From: JAJEDW01 sp963555775
Lineage (GTDB): Bacteria; Acidobacteriota; Terriglobia; 20CM-2-55-15
Reading direction: 5' to 3'
NCBI GenBank assembly: GCA_963555775.3
Contig: CAUVWY020000005.1
Span: 186,001 to 250,000 of the forward strand
DNA length: 64,000 nucleotides
Shown: positions 33,525-42,992 of the stretch, piece after piece
How positions within the stretch are numbered: position 1 is the stretch's first letter
Layout: every line of letters starts with the position of its first letter
Made by a program: the position numbers and the translations under genes
The notes under the pieces: model-generated
Database searches by the model: none
Seen by the model: the letters and a program-made list of their open reading frames with translations, nothing else
Told to the model about the DNA's origin: nothing

Positions 33525-35293
33525 TATTCCTGAGCCTCGTTCAATTCTCCGGAAGCTTCGGACAGTACGGCGACGACACGCCCGGCGTCAAACGGAGCGG
33601 CCGGCCGAACGGTCTCCTCCGCGACAGTGGCTAGAGCGGCAACTGTTCCATTGGCATCGCCGAGGTCACCGGCGCCCGAATCCGCAATGGATTCGAAAGT
33701 GTTCAGACCCCCATTTCTGGGGCCCTCGATTGCGGCTTCAATCGGATTCGCATCGAAATAACCCGGACGCACGGCTTCAACGATCTTATTGACCGGCCCA
33801 TCGAGCGCTTTGAAGAACGGCGCGGGATAGATGCCGATCCAGAAGGCCAGGATCACCAGCGGAATCAGCGTCGCCATTTCCCTCGCGTTCAAGTCCTTCA
33901 ACCCTTCGTTCTTTGGATTGTCGAGTTTGCCGAACATGGTCCGCTGATAGAGCCACAGCATGTAGGCGGCGCCCAGAACGATTCCGGAAGCTCCCGCAAC
34001 GGCCCACCACAGGTTTTCCTGCAGGGCGCCCGCCAGAATCGTAAACTCTCCAATGAAGCCGTTCAGCATCGGCAAACCGATCGAAGACATCGTCATGATC
34101 GCGAAAATCACTGCGTACTTCGGCATGATCGACGAGAGTCCGCCAAACTCCGCGATTTCACGCGTGTGCCGGCGATCGTAGATGATGCCAACGATCAGGA
34201 ACAGAGCCCCTGTGGAAATCCCGTGGTTGATCTGTTGCAGCAAACTGCCATTCAGACCGTTGGGATTGAGCGCGAACATCCCCAACATGACGAAGCCCAT
34301 GTGGCTGACCGACGAGTAAGCCACCAGGCTCTTCATGTCTTTCTGCATCATGGCGACCAGGGCGCCGTAAATGATGGCGACGATGGACAGCACGATCATG
34401 TGGTTCGTGAAGTACACCGAAGCTTCGGGAAGCATCGGCAGGCTGAACCGGACGAATCCGTAAGTTCCCATCTTCAGCAAAACGCCGGCCAGAATGACCG
34501 AACCGGCTGTCGGCGCCTCGACGTGGGCATCGGGCAGCCACGTGTGGAAGGGGAACATCGGCACCTTGATCGCAAAACCGACAAAAAATGCGAGGAAGAC
34601 CCAGTACTGGATTCCGAAGGGGAGATTGGGCGCCATGGACTGGAAGGCCATGATGTCGAAAGTCCGGTCCAGACCGAAGTCGGCTGCGAGTTGGGGCACA
34701 CTGGCGGCAATGCCCGGATACTGGAAGTACAGCGCCAGGATTCCCAGCAACAGCAGAACGGAACCGACCAGCGTATACAGGAAGAATTTTATCGCCGCAT
34801 ACAACTTCCTCGGTCCGCCCCAGATGCCGATCAGGAAATACATCGGCACCAGCATGACTTCCCAGAACACGTAGAACATGAAGAAGTCGAGCGTGACGAA
34901 CACGCCGAGCATTCCGGTCTGAAGCAATAGCAGGAAGACGTAATATTCCTTCACCCGATCCTGGATCGATTCCCAGGATGACAAGATGGCAATCGCACCG
35001 AGCAGCGTCGTGAGCAGGATCAGCAAGAGACTGATTCCATCGATCCCGACAGAGTACCGGACGCCGAGAGACTCGATCCAGCTCGCACTCTCGGTGAACT
35101 GCATGGTGGCGCTATTGTCGTAGTCGAACCAGAAGAACAGAGGCACCGACACCAGGAAGCTCACAATGGCGATAACGTTCGCGCACAGCCGAATCCGCAT
35201 CTTCTGCTCTTTCGGGAAGAACAGCAGGGCGATCGCCCCCGCCAGTGGCAGAAACGCCACGATGGTCAGGATGTGTGTCCTAAAGAATTCCAT
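33524..35293 (-). CDS. nuoM: NADH-quinone oxidoreductase subunit M
   Basis: Antiporter-like membrane subunit (589 aa). Marks are FYVFWEVMLVPMYFLIGIWGG with the conserved Glu, IKVPMFPFHTWLPDAHVEAPTAGS and LVAYSSVSHMGFVMLG. It is about 80 residues longer than usual: after the last helix (LILAFWIGIYPAPFFKALDG) comes a hydrophilic Ala/Glu-rich tail. The ATG at 35293 is preferred, with GGAG 9 nt upstream; a TTG at 35308 is also in frame. Confidence 0.95.
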   Translation of the reverse strand: MEFFRTHILTIVAFLPLAGAIALLFFPKEQKMRIRLCANVIAIVSFLVSVPLFFWFDYDNSATMQFTESASWIESLGVRYSVGIDGISLLLILLTTLLGAIAILSSWESIQDRVKEYYVFLLLLQTGMLGVFVTLDFFMFYVFWEVMLVPMYFLIGIWGGPRKLYAAIKFFLYTLVGSVLLLLGILALYFQYPGIAASVPQLAADFGLDRTFDIMAFQSMAPNLPFGIQYWVFLAFFVGFAIKVPMFPFHTWLPDAHVEAPTAGSVILAGVLLKMGTYGFVRFSLPMLPEASVYFTNHMIVLSIVAIIYGALVAMMQKDMKSLVAYSSVSHMGFVMLGMFALNPNGLNGSLLQQINHGISTGALFLIVGIIYDRRHTREIAEFGGLSSIMPKYAVIFAIMTMSSIGLPMLNGFIGEFTILAGALQENLWWAVAGASGIVLGAAYMLWLYQRTMFGKLDNPKNEGLKDLNAREMATLIPLVILAFWIGIYPAPFFKALDGPVNKIVEAVRPGYFDANPIEAAIEGPRNGGLNTFESIADSGAGDLGDANGTVAALATVAEETVRPAAPFDAGRVVAVLSEASGELNEAQE

Positions 35294-35308
35294 TAATCGA
35301 ATCTCCAA

Positions 35309-37342
35309 TCAGCCCCACAAAACGTATCCAATCAGAGCCAGAACGCCGAGAATCATCAACAACGCATAGTTCTGTGTATATCCGGTCTGGACCAGTCGTA
35401 TGGGCCAGCTCATGGTGTCGACGAAACCGCCGATGAATCGAACCGAGCCATCGACAATCCAGTGGTCCCACCATTTCGAGCCAAGCGCACTGCGGACCGT
35501 CACATTCGCCGCGCCGTTCACGCCGCCGTCCACAACCTTCGAATCGAACCGCCAGAGACCGGTCCCCGCCCCCTTGGCGCCGTTGATCCAGACCGCATTG
35601 TAGATCTCATCGATGTAGTACTTGTTGAGCAGCATGGCGTAGGTGGTCTTCCACTGGGTCGACAGCCGGGCAGCCAGATCGCTCTTCTTGTAGTACATCG
35701 TGTAGGCCGTGAATATGCCGATCAGCGCGACACCCACAGACAGGGCAGCCAAACCGATTTCAAAGGCGTGGGAGTGTTCCTCCACCGCGACAACGGTGAC
35801 GGCCTCGAACACCGGTTCCAGAAAATGCTCGAATTGGTTGGTCTCCGAAAGCCATGCGGGAAGGCCGATCCAGCCCGCGACGATGGACCCCGCGGCCAGA
35901 ACGATCAGCGGAACCGTCATGACCTTGGGAGACTCGTGCGGATGCACATGAGGATCCACCCTCGATTCACCGAAAAAGGTCATGAACAACATTCGGAACA
36001 TGTAGAACGCGGTCAGTCCGGCAACGAACAGGCCGATCGCGTAGAGATAGAAGCTTCCCTGGGGATTGGTCAACGTCAGGTAGAGAATCTCATCCTTTGA
36101 GAAGAAACCGGCAAGGGGCGGAATGCCGGCGATGGCGACGGTCCCGATCGTCATGGTCCAGAACGTGATGGGTATCTTCGGGCGCAACCCACCCATCTTC
36201 CTCATATCCTGTTCGTGGTGCAGGGCGTGAATCACGCTGCCGGCGCCAAGAAAGAGCAGTGCCTTGAAGAAGGCATGTGTCATGACGTGGAAGATACCGG
36301 TGGCAAAGGCGCCGACGCCGATGGCCAGAACCATGTATCCGAGTTGGCTTACCGTCGAATAGGCCAGAACCTTCTTGATGTCGTTCTGAACCAGAGCGAT
36401 CGTGGCCGCCATCAAAGCCGTCAATGCGCCGACGACTGCAACCACCATCATCGCGTCCGGCGACATCTGGAACAGGAAGTTGCTGCGGGCCAACATGTAC
36501 ACGCCGGCGGTGACCATCGTCGCCGCATGGATCAGCGCACTGACCGGCGTCGGACCCTCCATCGCGTCGGGCAGCCAGACATACAAGGGAATCTGGGCCG
36601 ATTTGCCGGCAGCACCGATGAACAACGCGATGCAAATGGCGAAAAACACGGGATCTCCGACGACGTAGAGCCCCGATTCCACGCCACCGAAAATTCTCTC
36701 CCTCACGCCGGTGAATTCGAGCGTCCCGAACGTGAAAAAGATCAGCATGATGCCGACCGACAGCCCCCAGTCCCCAATCCTGTTGACGACAAAGGCTTTC
36801 TTGGCCGCGTCTCCCGCACTCTTCTTGGCGATGAAGAACCCGATGAGCAGGTACGAACAGAGACCGACACCTTCCCAACCGATGAACATCATCAGGTAGT
36901 TGCTTCCCAGAACCAGGGTCAGCATCGAGAACATGAACAGGTTCAGATACGCGAAGTACCGGTAGTAGCCGTCTTCTCCAGCCATGTACCCGGTCGAGTA
37001 CACGTGGATCAGAAAACCGATTCCGGTCACAAACAGAACCATGACCGACGAGAGCGGATCCAGGAGGAATCCCCAGTCGACCGCAAACCGCGAAAGCAGT
37101 CCCTCTGAGGTGATCGCATCGCCGGCATTGATCCACTGGAATACCGTCCTGGTAAAACCTGACTCCTCCTGCCCCGTCAACTGCAGGACAGCGCCGGCAG
37201 AAAAAATGAATGAAAGCAGAACGGTGCCGCAACCGACCGTGTCGATAAAGGTCTTTCCCCGGCCCTTACCGAACAGGCCGTTGATTACGAAACCGGCCAG
37301 CGGAAACAAGGGGACGATCCAGATGAGATCGAGAAAATTCAT
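35309..37342 (-). CDS. nuoL: NADH-quinone oxidoreductase subunit L
   Basis: Largest antiporter-like subunit (677 aa) with the lateral C-terminal helix that couples the distal pumps. Marks: FMMFIGWEGVGLCSYLLIGF-type (here YLMMFIGWEGVGLCSYLLIGFF), AGKSAQIPLYVWLPDAMEGPTPVSALIHAATMV and LAYSTVSQLGYMVLA. Length slightly exceeds the 613 of E. coli. The C-terminus ends in a final anchor helix (YALLMILGVLALIGYVLWG). Confidence 0.95.
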   Translation of the reverse strand: MNFLDLIWIVPLFPLAGFVINGLFGKGRGKTFIDTVGCGTVLLSFIFSAGAVLQLTGQEESGFTRTVFQWINAGDAITSEGLLSRFAVDWGFLLDPLSSVMVLFVTGIGFLIHVYSTGYMAGEDGYYRYFAYLNLFMFSMLTLVLGSNYLMMFIGWEGVGLCSYLLIGFFIAKKSAGDAAKKAFVVNRIGDWGLSVGIMLIFFTFGTLEFTGVRERIFGGVESGLYVVGDPVFFAICIALFIGAAGKSAQIPLYVWLPDAMEGPTPVSALIHAATMVTAGVYMLARSNFLFQMSPDAMMVVAVVGALTALMAATIALVQNDIKKVLAYSTVSQLGYMVLAIGVGAFATGIFHVMTHAFFKALLFLGAGSVIHALHHEQDMRKMGGLRPKIPITFWTMTIGTVAIAGIPPLAGFFSKDEILYLTLTNPQGSFYLYAIGLFVAGLTAFYMFRMLFMTFFGESRVDPHVHPHESPKVMTVPLIVLAAGSIVAGWIGLPAWLSETNQFEHFLEPVFEAVTVVAVEEHSHAFEIGLAALSVGVALIGIFTAYTMYYKKSDLAARLSTQWKTTYAMLLNKYYIDEIYNAVWINGAKGAGTGLWRFDSKVVDGGVNGAANVTVRSALGSKWWDHWIVDGSVRFIGGFVDTMSWPIRLVQTGYTQNYALLMILGVLALIGYVLWG

Positions 37343-37380
37343 ATCTTATTCGGGCATTCCGTCACGGACCGCACATGCAG

Positions 37381-37683
37381 TTACCATTTCATGAGATCGA
37401 TCTCGCCGATGTTCACCGTTTCCTTGTTGGAGAACATTGCGATGACGATTCCCAGTCCGACAGCGGCCTCGGCCGCGGCCACAACGATTACGAAAATAGC
37501 GAAAACCTGACCGATGACATCCTGAAGTTGCCCGGAAAACGCGATCAGGTTGATGTTGACGGCGTTCATCATGAGCTCGATCGACATCAGGATGATCAGG
37601 ATGTTCCGGCGCGTCAGTACGCCGATAACGCCTATGGTGAAAAGCACGGCGCTCAGGATCAGATAGTGGTGTAAAGAGACCAT
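37381..37683 (-). CDS. nuoK: NADH-quinone oxidoreductase subunit K
   Basis: Small membrane subunit (100 aa, three helices) with the two conserved membrane glutamates in IGVLTRRNILIILMSIELMMNAVN and in VIVVAAAEAAVGLGIVI, which form part of the central proton path. Length equals the E. coli protein. Confidence 0.96.
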   Translation of the reverse strand: MVSLHHYLILSAVLFTIGVIGVLTRRNILIILMSIELMMNAVNINLIAFSGQLQDVIGQVFAIFVIVVAAAEAAVGLGIVIAMFSNKETVNIGEIDLMKW

Positions 37684-37703
37684 GGCGTTCTCTTGGTTCC
37701 TTG

Positions 37704-38237
37704 CTATTCCCCCACGGCACTTTCATCTGCCGTCGATGGTTTTTTTGACAAGACGACCGCGCCGATGATCGCCACCAGCAGCAGTATCGACGCAATCTCG
37801 AACGGCAGCAGATAGTTCTGATACAGAACGGTTCCAACCCATTGGCTGTTGCCTTCCACGGCCGGCTCTATGGCTCCGGCTGGAAAGACGAACGAGCCGC
37901 TGCCACGATACACGCCGTAACCCAACTCGGCGATCAGAATGGCCGCCGTCACCAGCGCGATCTTGCCCTGGCGGTTGTACCTGCGCTCGAACATCGCCCG
38001 ATCCGTCGGGACCAGCATGATCACGAACACGAACAACACCAGAATGCCACCGACATACACAAGCACCTGCACACCGGCAAGAAACTCGGCCTGGAGACTC
38101 AGGAAAATGCCCGCAACGGATAGAAGTGTCGCCGCAAGGAACATGGCGCTATGCACGGCGCTCTGCCGCGTAATCACCAGAATCGCCGAAACGACAGCGA
38201 TCGTCGCAAACAGGTAGAAGATGACGAGCTCGAGCAT
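37704..38237 (-). CDS. nuoJ: NADH-quinone oxidoreductase subunit J
   Basis: Membrane subunit (177 aa, five helices). Recognised by SAVHSAMFLAATLLSVAGIFLSLQAEFLAGVQVLVYVGGILVLFVFVIML-type sequence, whose third helix carries the pi-bulge and the conserved Tyr/Gly (QVLVYVGGI). It lies between nuoI and nuoK as usual. Confidence 0.95.
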   Translation of the reverse strand: MLELVIFYLFATIAVVSAILVITRQSAVHSAMFLAATLLSVAGIFLSLQAEFLAGVQVLVYVGGILVLFVFVIMLVPTDRAMFERRYNRQGKIALVTAAILIAELGYGVYRGSGSFVFPAGAIEPAVEGNSQWVGTVLYQNYLLPFEIASILLLVAIIGAVVLSKKPSTADESAVGE

Positions 38238-38252
38238 GTTCGACTGCCTTCC

Positions 38253-38726
38253 CTATCGCGTGTAGATTACGGGCTGATTCCCCTGTTCCAGCTTCTGGCG
38301 GTCCCACTTCATGTCGCGACGGCCATACAGGGCAAGTTCAAAGTCCTGCGTCAGTTCCAGGCAGGGTGTCGGGCAGGCGTCTTCACAGAGCCCGCAGAAC
38401 ATGCAACGCGAAATATCGAATGTAAATGTGGTCAGGACTTTCTTGCCGGCTTCGCTGCGGTCCCAGGCCACTTCAATGCAATGTTCCGGGCAGGCAAGCG
38501 AACACAAGTTGCATGCAATGCAAAGTGTGGAACCGTCGACGGGGTCGTTGTTCAGCTGCGGCGCGCCGCGGAACCTTTCCGACACCTTCGGACGCACTTT
38601 CGGATACTGCTCGGTATAGTTCGCCGAGGGACGCTGGTACGAGAAGGTCAGAAGCAGGCCCTTGATGAGGTCTACCATGAAGATCTTCTTCAGAAGCGAA
38701 AGTTTTTCAGCACTTACGACTTTCAT
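38253..38726 (-). CDS. nuoI: NADH-quinone oxidoreductase subunit I
   Basis: Peripheral-arm ferredoxin-like subunit (157 aa) holding two [4Fe-4S] clusters (N6a, N6b). The two cysteine sets are CIACNLCSLACPEHC and CMFCGLCEDACPTPC. An amphipathic N-terminal helix (FMVDLIKGLLLTFSY) sits at the membrane. It passes electrons to cluster N2 in nuoB. Confidence 0.96.
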   Translation of the reverse strand: MKVVSAEKLSLLKKIFMVDLIKGLLLTFSYQRPSANYTEQYPKVRPKVSERFRGAPQLNNDPVDGSTLCIACNLCSLACPEHCIEVAWDRSEAGKKVLTTFTFDISRCMFCGLCEDACPTPCLELTQDFELALYGRRDMKWDRQKLEQGNQPVIYTR

Positions 38727-38730
38727 CTCC

Positions 38731-39768
38731 CTACCCCCTGAGAAGCAGTATCAGAACCGCAGTGACCACAACATTGGCAATCGCGATCGGCAACAACACT
38801 TTCCATCCGATATTCATCAATTGGTCGTACCGGTAGCGCGGCCACGAAGCCCGGAACCAAAGGTAGAAATACAAGAAAACCAGAACCTTGAGACAGAACC
38901 AGCCGACGCCCTGCAACCCCACGGGAATCAACGGAAACGTCAGACCGAACGGCGCCAGCCAGCCTCCGAAAAACAGCGTGACGACCATCGACGAAATAAT
39001 GATCATGCTGGCGTATTCGGCCATGAAAAAGAGCGAGAAGCGAAAGCCGCTGTACTCGGTGTGGAACCCTGCCACCAGTTCGGTTTCAGCTTCGGGGAGG
39101 TCGAACGGGGCCCGGTTGGTCTCGGCGACGCCGCAAATCCAGAAAATCATGAAACCGACAGGCTGTAGAAACACGAACCAGTACCCGGAATCCCGCTGCG
39201 CATGCACGATGTCGACCAGGCTCAGTGAACTCGAGAGGAGCAGGACCCCGATGATGGAAAAGCCCAGGGCGACCTCATAGCTCACCATCTGCGCCGCCGA
39301 CCGCAACGCCCCCAGAAGGGGATACTTGCTGTTGGAAGCCCAGCCACCCAGAATCACTCCAAGAATTCCGACCGAGGACACCGCAAGAAGGAACAGAATA
39401 CCGATGTTCAGATCGGTGATGAACAGGTCCACTTCCCTGTCGATGAAGGGCAGCGTGACCGTCGGCCCGAACGGAATGACCGAAAAAACGATGAACGCGG
39501 GAATGAGGGTGATGATCGGCGCCATCGCAAACACCATGCGGTCTGCGCCGGAGGGAATAATGTCTTCCTTGAGCATCAGCTTCAACCCGTCGGCAATCGG
39601 CTGCAATAATCCATGCGGTCCGACTCGCATCGGGCCAAGCCGGACCTGGATAAAGGCGATGACCTTGCGTTCCAGAAACGTCAAATAGGCCACGACGCCG
39701 GAAACCACCAGGAAGACGACACCGATCTTGATGGCCGGTTCAAGAATGAAATCGACGAAGAAATCCAT
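38731..39768 (-). CDS. nuoH: NADH-quinone oxidoreductase subunit H
   Basis: Membrane subunit (345 aa, eight helices) that, with NuoB and NuoD, forms the quinone channel. Seen are YLTFLERKVIAFIQVRLGPMRVGPHGLLQPIADGLKL, the Glu-rich loop EANRAPFDLPEAE-type (here ETNRAPFDLPEAETELVAGFHTEY) and the C-terminal RASWPRYRYDQLM. It starts 14 bp after nuoD. Confidence 0.96.
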   Translation of the reverse strand: MDFFVDFILEPAIKIGVVFLVVSGVVAYLTFLERKVIAFIQVRLGPMRVGPHGLLQPIADGLKLMLKEDIIPSGADRMVFAMAPIITLIPAFIVFSVIPFGPTVTLPFIDREVDLFITDLNIGILFLLAVSSVGILGVILGGWASNSKYPLLGALRSAAQMVSYEVALGFSIIGVLLLSSSLSLVDIVHAQRDSGYWFVFLQPVGFMIFWICGVAETNRAPFDLPEAETELVAGFHTEYSGFRFSLFFMAEYASMIIISSMVVTLFFGGWLAPFGLTFPLIPVGLQGVGWFCLKVLVFLYFYLWFRASWPRYRYDQLMNIGWKVLLPIAIANVVVTAVLILLLRG

Positions 39769-39782
39769 GTATTCGCGTGCCC

Positions 39783-40901
39783 TTAGCGGTCGATCTCGCC
39801 CAGAACGATATCCAGGGTCCCGATGATTGCCACCACGTCGGCCACCATGTGCCCTATCACCATTTGCTTCAACGCCTGCAGGTTGACAAACGATGGCGGG
39901 CGGACACGGACGCGAGACGGTTGTGTCGTTCCGTCGCTGACCACGTAGTAGCCCAACTCGCCCTTTGGCGCTTCGATCGAGTGGTAGACATCGCCGGGGG
40001 CAGGTTTGAGAATCTTGCTGACCTTCGCCCGAATCGGTCCCTCGGGAATTCTGTCGATGCCCTGCTGGATAATTCGCGTCGACTGCCGCATCTCTTCGAC
40101 CCGGACCAGATAGCGATCGTAGGTGTCGCCGTGTTCGCCAACGGGAATGTCGAAGTCGAATTCCGAATACGCGGCGTAGGGGTTGGATTTCCGAATGTCC
40201 CAGTCGAGGCCGGACGCTCGCAGACAGGGACCCGTCACACCGATATCGATCGCGTCTTCCGTGGTGAGAACGCCAACGCCGCGAGTGCGGGCAACCCAGA
40301 TGCGATTCTGCGTCAGCAGCGTCTCGTACTCATCGATTTTGCTCGGGAAGTCGTTGATGAACGTCCGAACCTGTTCTTCAAAACCGTCGTAGATCTCGTA
40401 CTGAAGACCGCCGATGCGAAACATGTGCGTGGTCAGGCGCGCACCGCAATAATTCTCGAAGATCTTCAAAATTTCTTCGCGTTCGCGGAAGCAGTACAGA
40501 AAGACCGTCATCGCGCCAATATCGAGGGCGTGCGTGCCCAACCAGAGCAGGTGGCTGCTGATCCGGTTCAACTCGGTCATGATGACACGCACGTATTGAG
40601 CCCGCGGCGGCGCCTCGACTTCGAGCATTTTCTCGATGGCTTCGCAGAAACCGAGACAGTTCGAAACCGCCGCGATGTAGTCCATCCGGTCCAGCGTCGG
40701 AAGGAACTGGCCGTAGGTCTGGTTCTCACCCAGCTTTTCGACGCCACGATGCAGATAACCGATCACGCACTCGGCGTCCAGAACACGCTCACCGTCGAGC
40801 TTGAGCTTGACCTGCAGCACACCGTGAGTCGAAGGATGCTGCGGCCCCATGCTGACCGTAATTTCGCTGGAATCGAATAGCGTCCGCTCTTCTGTAGCCA
40901 T
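39783..40901 (-). CDS. nuoD: NADH-quinone oxidoreductase subunit D (49-kDa type)
   Basis: Peripheral-arm subunit (372 aa) derived from hydrogenase large subunits; it forms the quinone site with NuoB. It starts MATEERTLFDSSEITVSMGPQHPSTHG, which carries the conserved quinone-site His. Arg52 in GYLHRGVEKL corresponds to the arginine that NDUFAF7 dimethylates in mitochondrial NDUFS2. A MidA/NDUFAF7-type methyltransferase is encoded two genes upstream in the same operon. The ATG at 40901 is chosen from the conserved N-terminus; nuoC ends 8 bp upstream. Confidence 0.96.
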   Translation of the reverse strand: MATEERTLFDSSEITVSMGPQHPSTHGVLQVKLKLDGERVLDAECVIGYLHRGVEKLGENQTYGQFLPTLDRMDYIAAVSNCLGFCEAIEKMLEVEAPPRAQYVRVIMTELNRISSHLLWLGTHALDIGAMTVFLYCFREREEILKIFENYCGARLTTHMFRIGGLQYEIYDGFEEQVRTFINDFPSKIDEYETLLTQNRIWVARTRGVGVLTTEDAIDIGVTGPCLRASGLDWDIRKSNPYAAYSEFDFDIPVGEHGDTYDRYLVRVEEMRQSTRIIQQGIDRIPEGPIRAKVSKILKPAPGDVYHSIEAPKGELGYYVVSDGTTQPSRVRVRPPSFVNLQALKQMVIGHMVADVVAIIGTLDIVLGEIDR

Positions 40902-40909
40902 GCCGTTCC

Positions 40910-41716
40910 CTACGTGTCGTCGTGCGTCGCCTTGCCGACGTAAAAGCGCTGCCCCGATTCGATACCGAGGTGCTTGCGGACCCACTCGACGTCCTGAAGG
41001 CGTATGTCGTAGTCTTTGCGTAGCGGAAAGCCAACCCAGTCTTCGGGTAGAAGGATACGCTTCAGGTTTGGATGGTTCACGAAACGCACACCGTACATGT
41101 CGTAGATCTCTCGTTCCAGCCAGTTCGCTCCAGGCCAGACGGCGACGAGGCTCTCGATCGTTTCCCACTCCTTCGTCCTGGTCTTGACGATAAGGCGCTG
41201 CCGGGTCTCGAACGAGAACAGTACGTAAACCAACTCGAACTCTTCTTCCTGGGGCCAATGAGTCGCGGTCTCATCGCTGAGAAAGTCGAACGGTTCAACA
41301 TCATTGCGGCGAAGAAAGGCCATCAACGCTGTCAGACGGTCTTTCCCGATGATGAAATGTCGGAGACCCAAATAGGTATAGGATTCGACCAGATCGCCGG
41401 AAAACTTCTCGTTCAGTGCGTCGACCAGTGGCCCCGAATACGGCGTCTTCTGGGGCCCCTTGGGCTTCCGCGGAGCGTCGCGCCGGGCGGGAGGTTTCGG
41501 AACGGCGGGTTTCGCCGGAATGACCGTCTCTTTCGTCGCTTCGGGGGCCTGTGGGGCTGCGGTCGGCTTGTCTTCAGCGCTCGGAGCTTCCGGTTTCGGG
41601 CTCTCCGTGCTGGACGCTTCCCGAGGGCGCGGGCTCGGCATTCCCTCGGAACCAGCGGATCCGGATTCTTCCGGACCAGTCTCCGGGCCTGTTCTCTTTT
41701 CGTTGTCTTCTGTCAC
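40910..41716 (-). CDS. nuoC: NADH-quinone oxidoreductase subunit C with long low-complexity N-terminus
   Basis: Peripheral-arm subunit (30-kDa type). The core covers the last 180 residues: FLRRNDVEPFDFLSDETATHW, TRTKEWETIESLVAVWPGANWLEREIYDMYGV with the family signature ERE(I/V)YDM(Y/F)G, and HPNLKRILLPEDWVGFPLRKDY. Ahead of it is a roughly 70-90-residue Pro/Ala/Glu/Lys-rich segment (SPRPREASSTESPKPEAPSAED is part of it) without homology to the core. I took GTG at 41716; an ATG at 41773 would extend it by 19 residues. Confidence 0.92.
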   Translation of the reverse strand: MTEDNEKRTGPETGPEESGSAGSEGMPSPRPREASSTESPKPEAPSAEDKPTAAPQAPEATKETVIPAKPAVPKPPARRDAPRKPKGPQKTPYSGPLVDALNEKFSGDLVESYTYLGLRHFIIGKDRLTALMAFLRRNDVEPFDFLSDETATHWPQEEEFELVYVLFSFETRQRLIVKTRTKEWETIESLVAVWPGANWLEREIYDMYGVRFVNHPNLKRILLPEDWVGFPLRKDYDIRLQDVEWVRKHLGIESGQRFYVGKATHDDT

Positions 41717-41870
41717 TTCGCAGTCGTTCCGGGGAAGGATGTTGCCTCTCGCACGCCAAGTCCGTGCCGCCACTCACAAGGCGGCGAGTCACCCTGCAAC
41801 GGCCCAGCAAATATGCAATATTAACGCAGATCGAACTGGAAAAACAGTCGGGATTTGCCCCGGCGACGCC

Positions 41871-42926
41871 TCAATCGGAGCGCCGGACCGATTCGCCTCC
41901 AAACCCCGGCAGCCGACCCGAAACGAGTCCATTTTGCTGAAGCAACACCTTGAATCGATCCCCCATCATCGGCGGCAACAAGAGGTTCTTCAAGGCCTGC
42001 AGACGCCTTACCGAGGCGGTATCGGCGGCAAGCGCCAGGGGCTCCATTATCTCCAGGAGTCCCAGATCGATCAGAAATTCCCGTTGCGAGCGCAGACTCG
42101 CCTGTTCAAGACCCGCTGCGGCGCCTTCCGATATGAGATCCGAGAAATTCACATGCGCCGTCATGTCCTTCAAACCGATGTTGCTGTACGGGTCCTCATC
42201 GGCACGATGGTTCCGGTAACACATCAGCGTCCCGCTGGTTCGCGCGAACAACTCCTCGGCAAGGTAGCCATAGTCGATCGCAAGGTGATAGCCCTGCTCG
42301 ATCGATTCGCCGATCCGCCGGATCCATCGGCGAGCCTCCAGACTGAGGTCGACCACAGCGTCGTCCTGGAGCAGCGGGAGCTCAATCGGAATTTCAGGTT
42401 CGCCTTCGACCTCCCGAATGCCCTCTCCGACAAACAGTTCGCGCAGTTCCGAGCGCTTCCGGGTATAGCGGCGTACCGGCAGGGCGTCGAAGAACTCGTT
42501 CGAGAACACGCAGCCACGGATCCCCTCGGGAAGCGTCTCGCTCCACTCCACGGCGTAACCATTGAGCGTTTCGCGTTGCCGCGTCCTCATCGCAGCACTT
42601 CGCTCGACGATCGAATAGGGGAACGGATGGGTTTCAAGAATCTGGCGCGCGAGAAGGCCGGTCCCCGCCCCGATCTCGACAACGCGGAAGCCTTCGATGC
42701 GGTCGGCCATCTGGCCGAACAACTTCGCGAGCAACTGTCCCATTGCCGGATCGACATTGGCCGCGGTAAAGAAGTCGCCCTCGGCGCCGATCGGGTTATC
42801 GGGACGGGAATAGTAGCCGTATTCCGGGTGGTACAGAACCGTTTCCATGTAATCGCTGAAGGGGATGCGGCCCCGGTTGGCCAAGAGCGCGTCGAGATGG
42901 GCAATGAGCTGTGGGTTTCCGCTCAC
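41871..42926 (-). CDS. MidA/NDUFAF7-family SAM-dependent methyltransferase
   Basis: A 351-aa methyltransferase of the DUF185/MidA group. SAM-binding motif I is VVEIGAGTGLLARQIL near residue 82; family marks are IPFSDYMETVLYHPEYGYY at the N-terminus, SNEFFDALPV and LAIDYGYLAEELF. The mitochondrial relative NDUFAF7 symmetrically dimethylates an Arg of NDUFS2 during complex I assembly. Its position inside the nuo operon, between nuoB and nuoC, supports the same job on NuoD Arg52. It starts with GTG and follows a terminator-like hairpin, so its expression may be lower than that of nuoAB. Confidence 0.88.
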   Translation of the reverse strand: MSGNPQLIAHLDALLANRGRIPFSDYMETVLYHPEYGYYSRPDNPIGAEGDFFTAANVDPAMGQLLAKLFGQMADRIEGFRVVEIGAGTGLLARQILETHPFPYSIVERSAAMRTRQRETLNGYAVEWSETLPEGIRGCVFSNEFFDALPVRRYTRKRSELRELFVGEGIREVEGEPEIPIELPLLQDDAVVDLSLEARRWIRRIGESIEQGYHLAIDYGYLAEELFARTSGTLMCYRNHRADEDPYSNIGLKDMTAHVNFSDLISEGAAAGLEQASLRSQREFLIDLGLLEIMEPLALAADTASVRRLQALKNLLLPPMMGDRFKVLLQQNGLVSGRLPGFGGESVRRSD

Positions 42927-42943
42927 GGATGTCCGAAAATTAA

Positions 42944-42968
42944 AAAGCCCGGCGAACGGCCGGGCTTT
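42944..42968 (-). terminator. Terminator or attenuator between nuoB and the methyltransferase gene
   Basis: AAAGCCCGG (42944-42952) pairs with CCGGGCTTT (42960-42968). Read on the minus strand, the stem is followed by TTTTTAATTTT, a good U-rich tail. It lies within the nuo operon 24 bp after nuoB. Confidence 0.75.
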
Positions 42969-42992
42969 CCGCAGTGTGCCGATCGGGATTTC

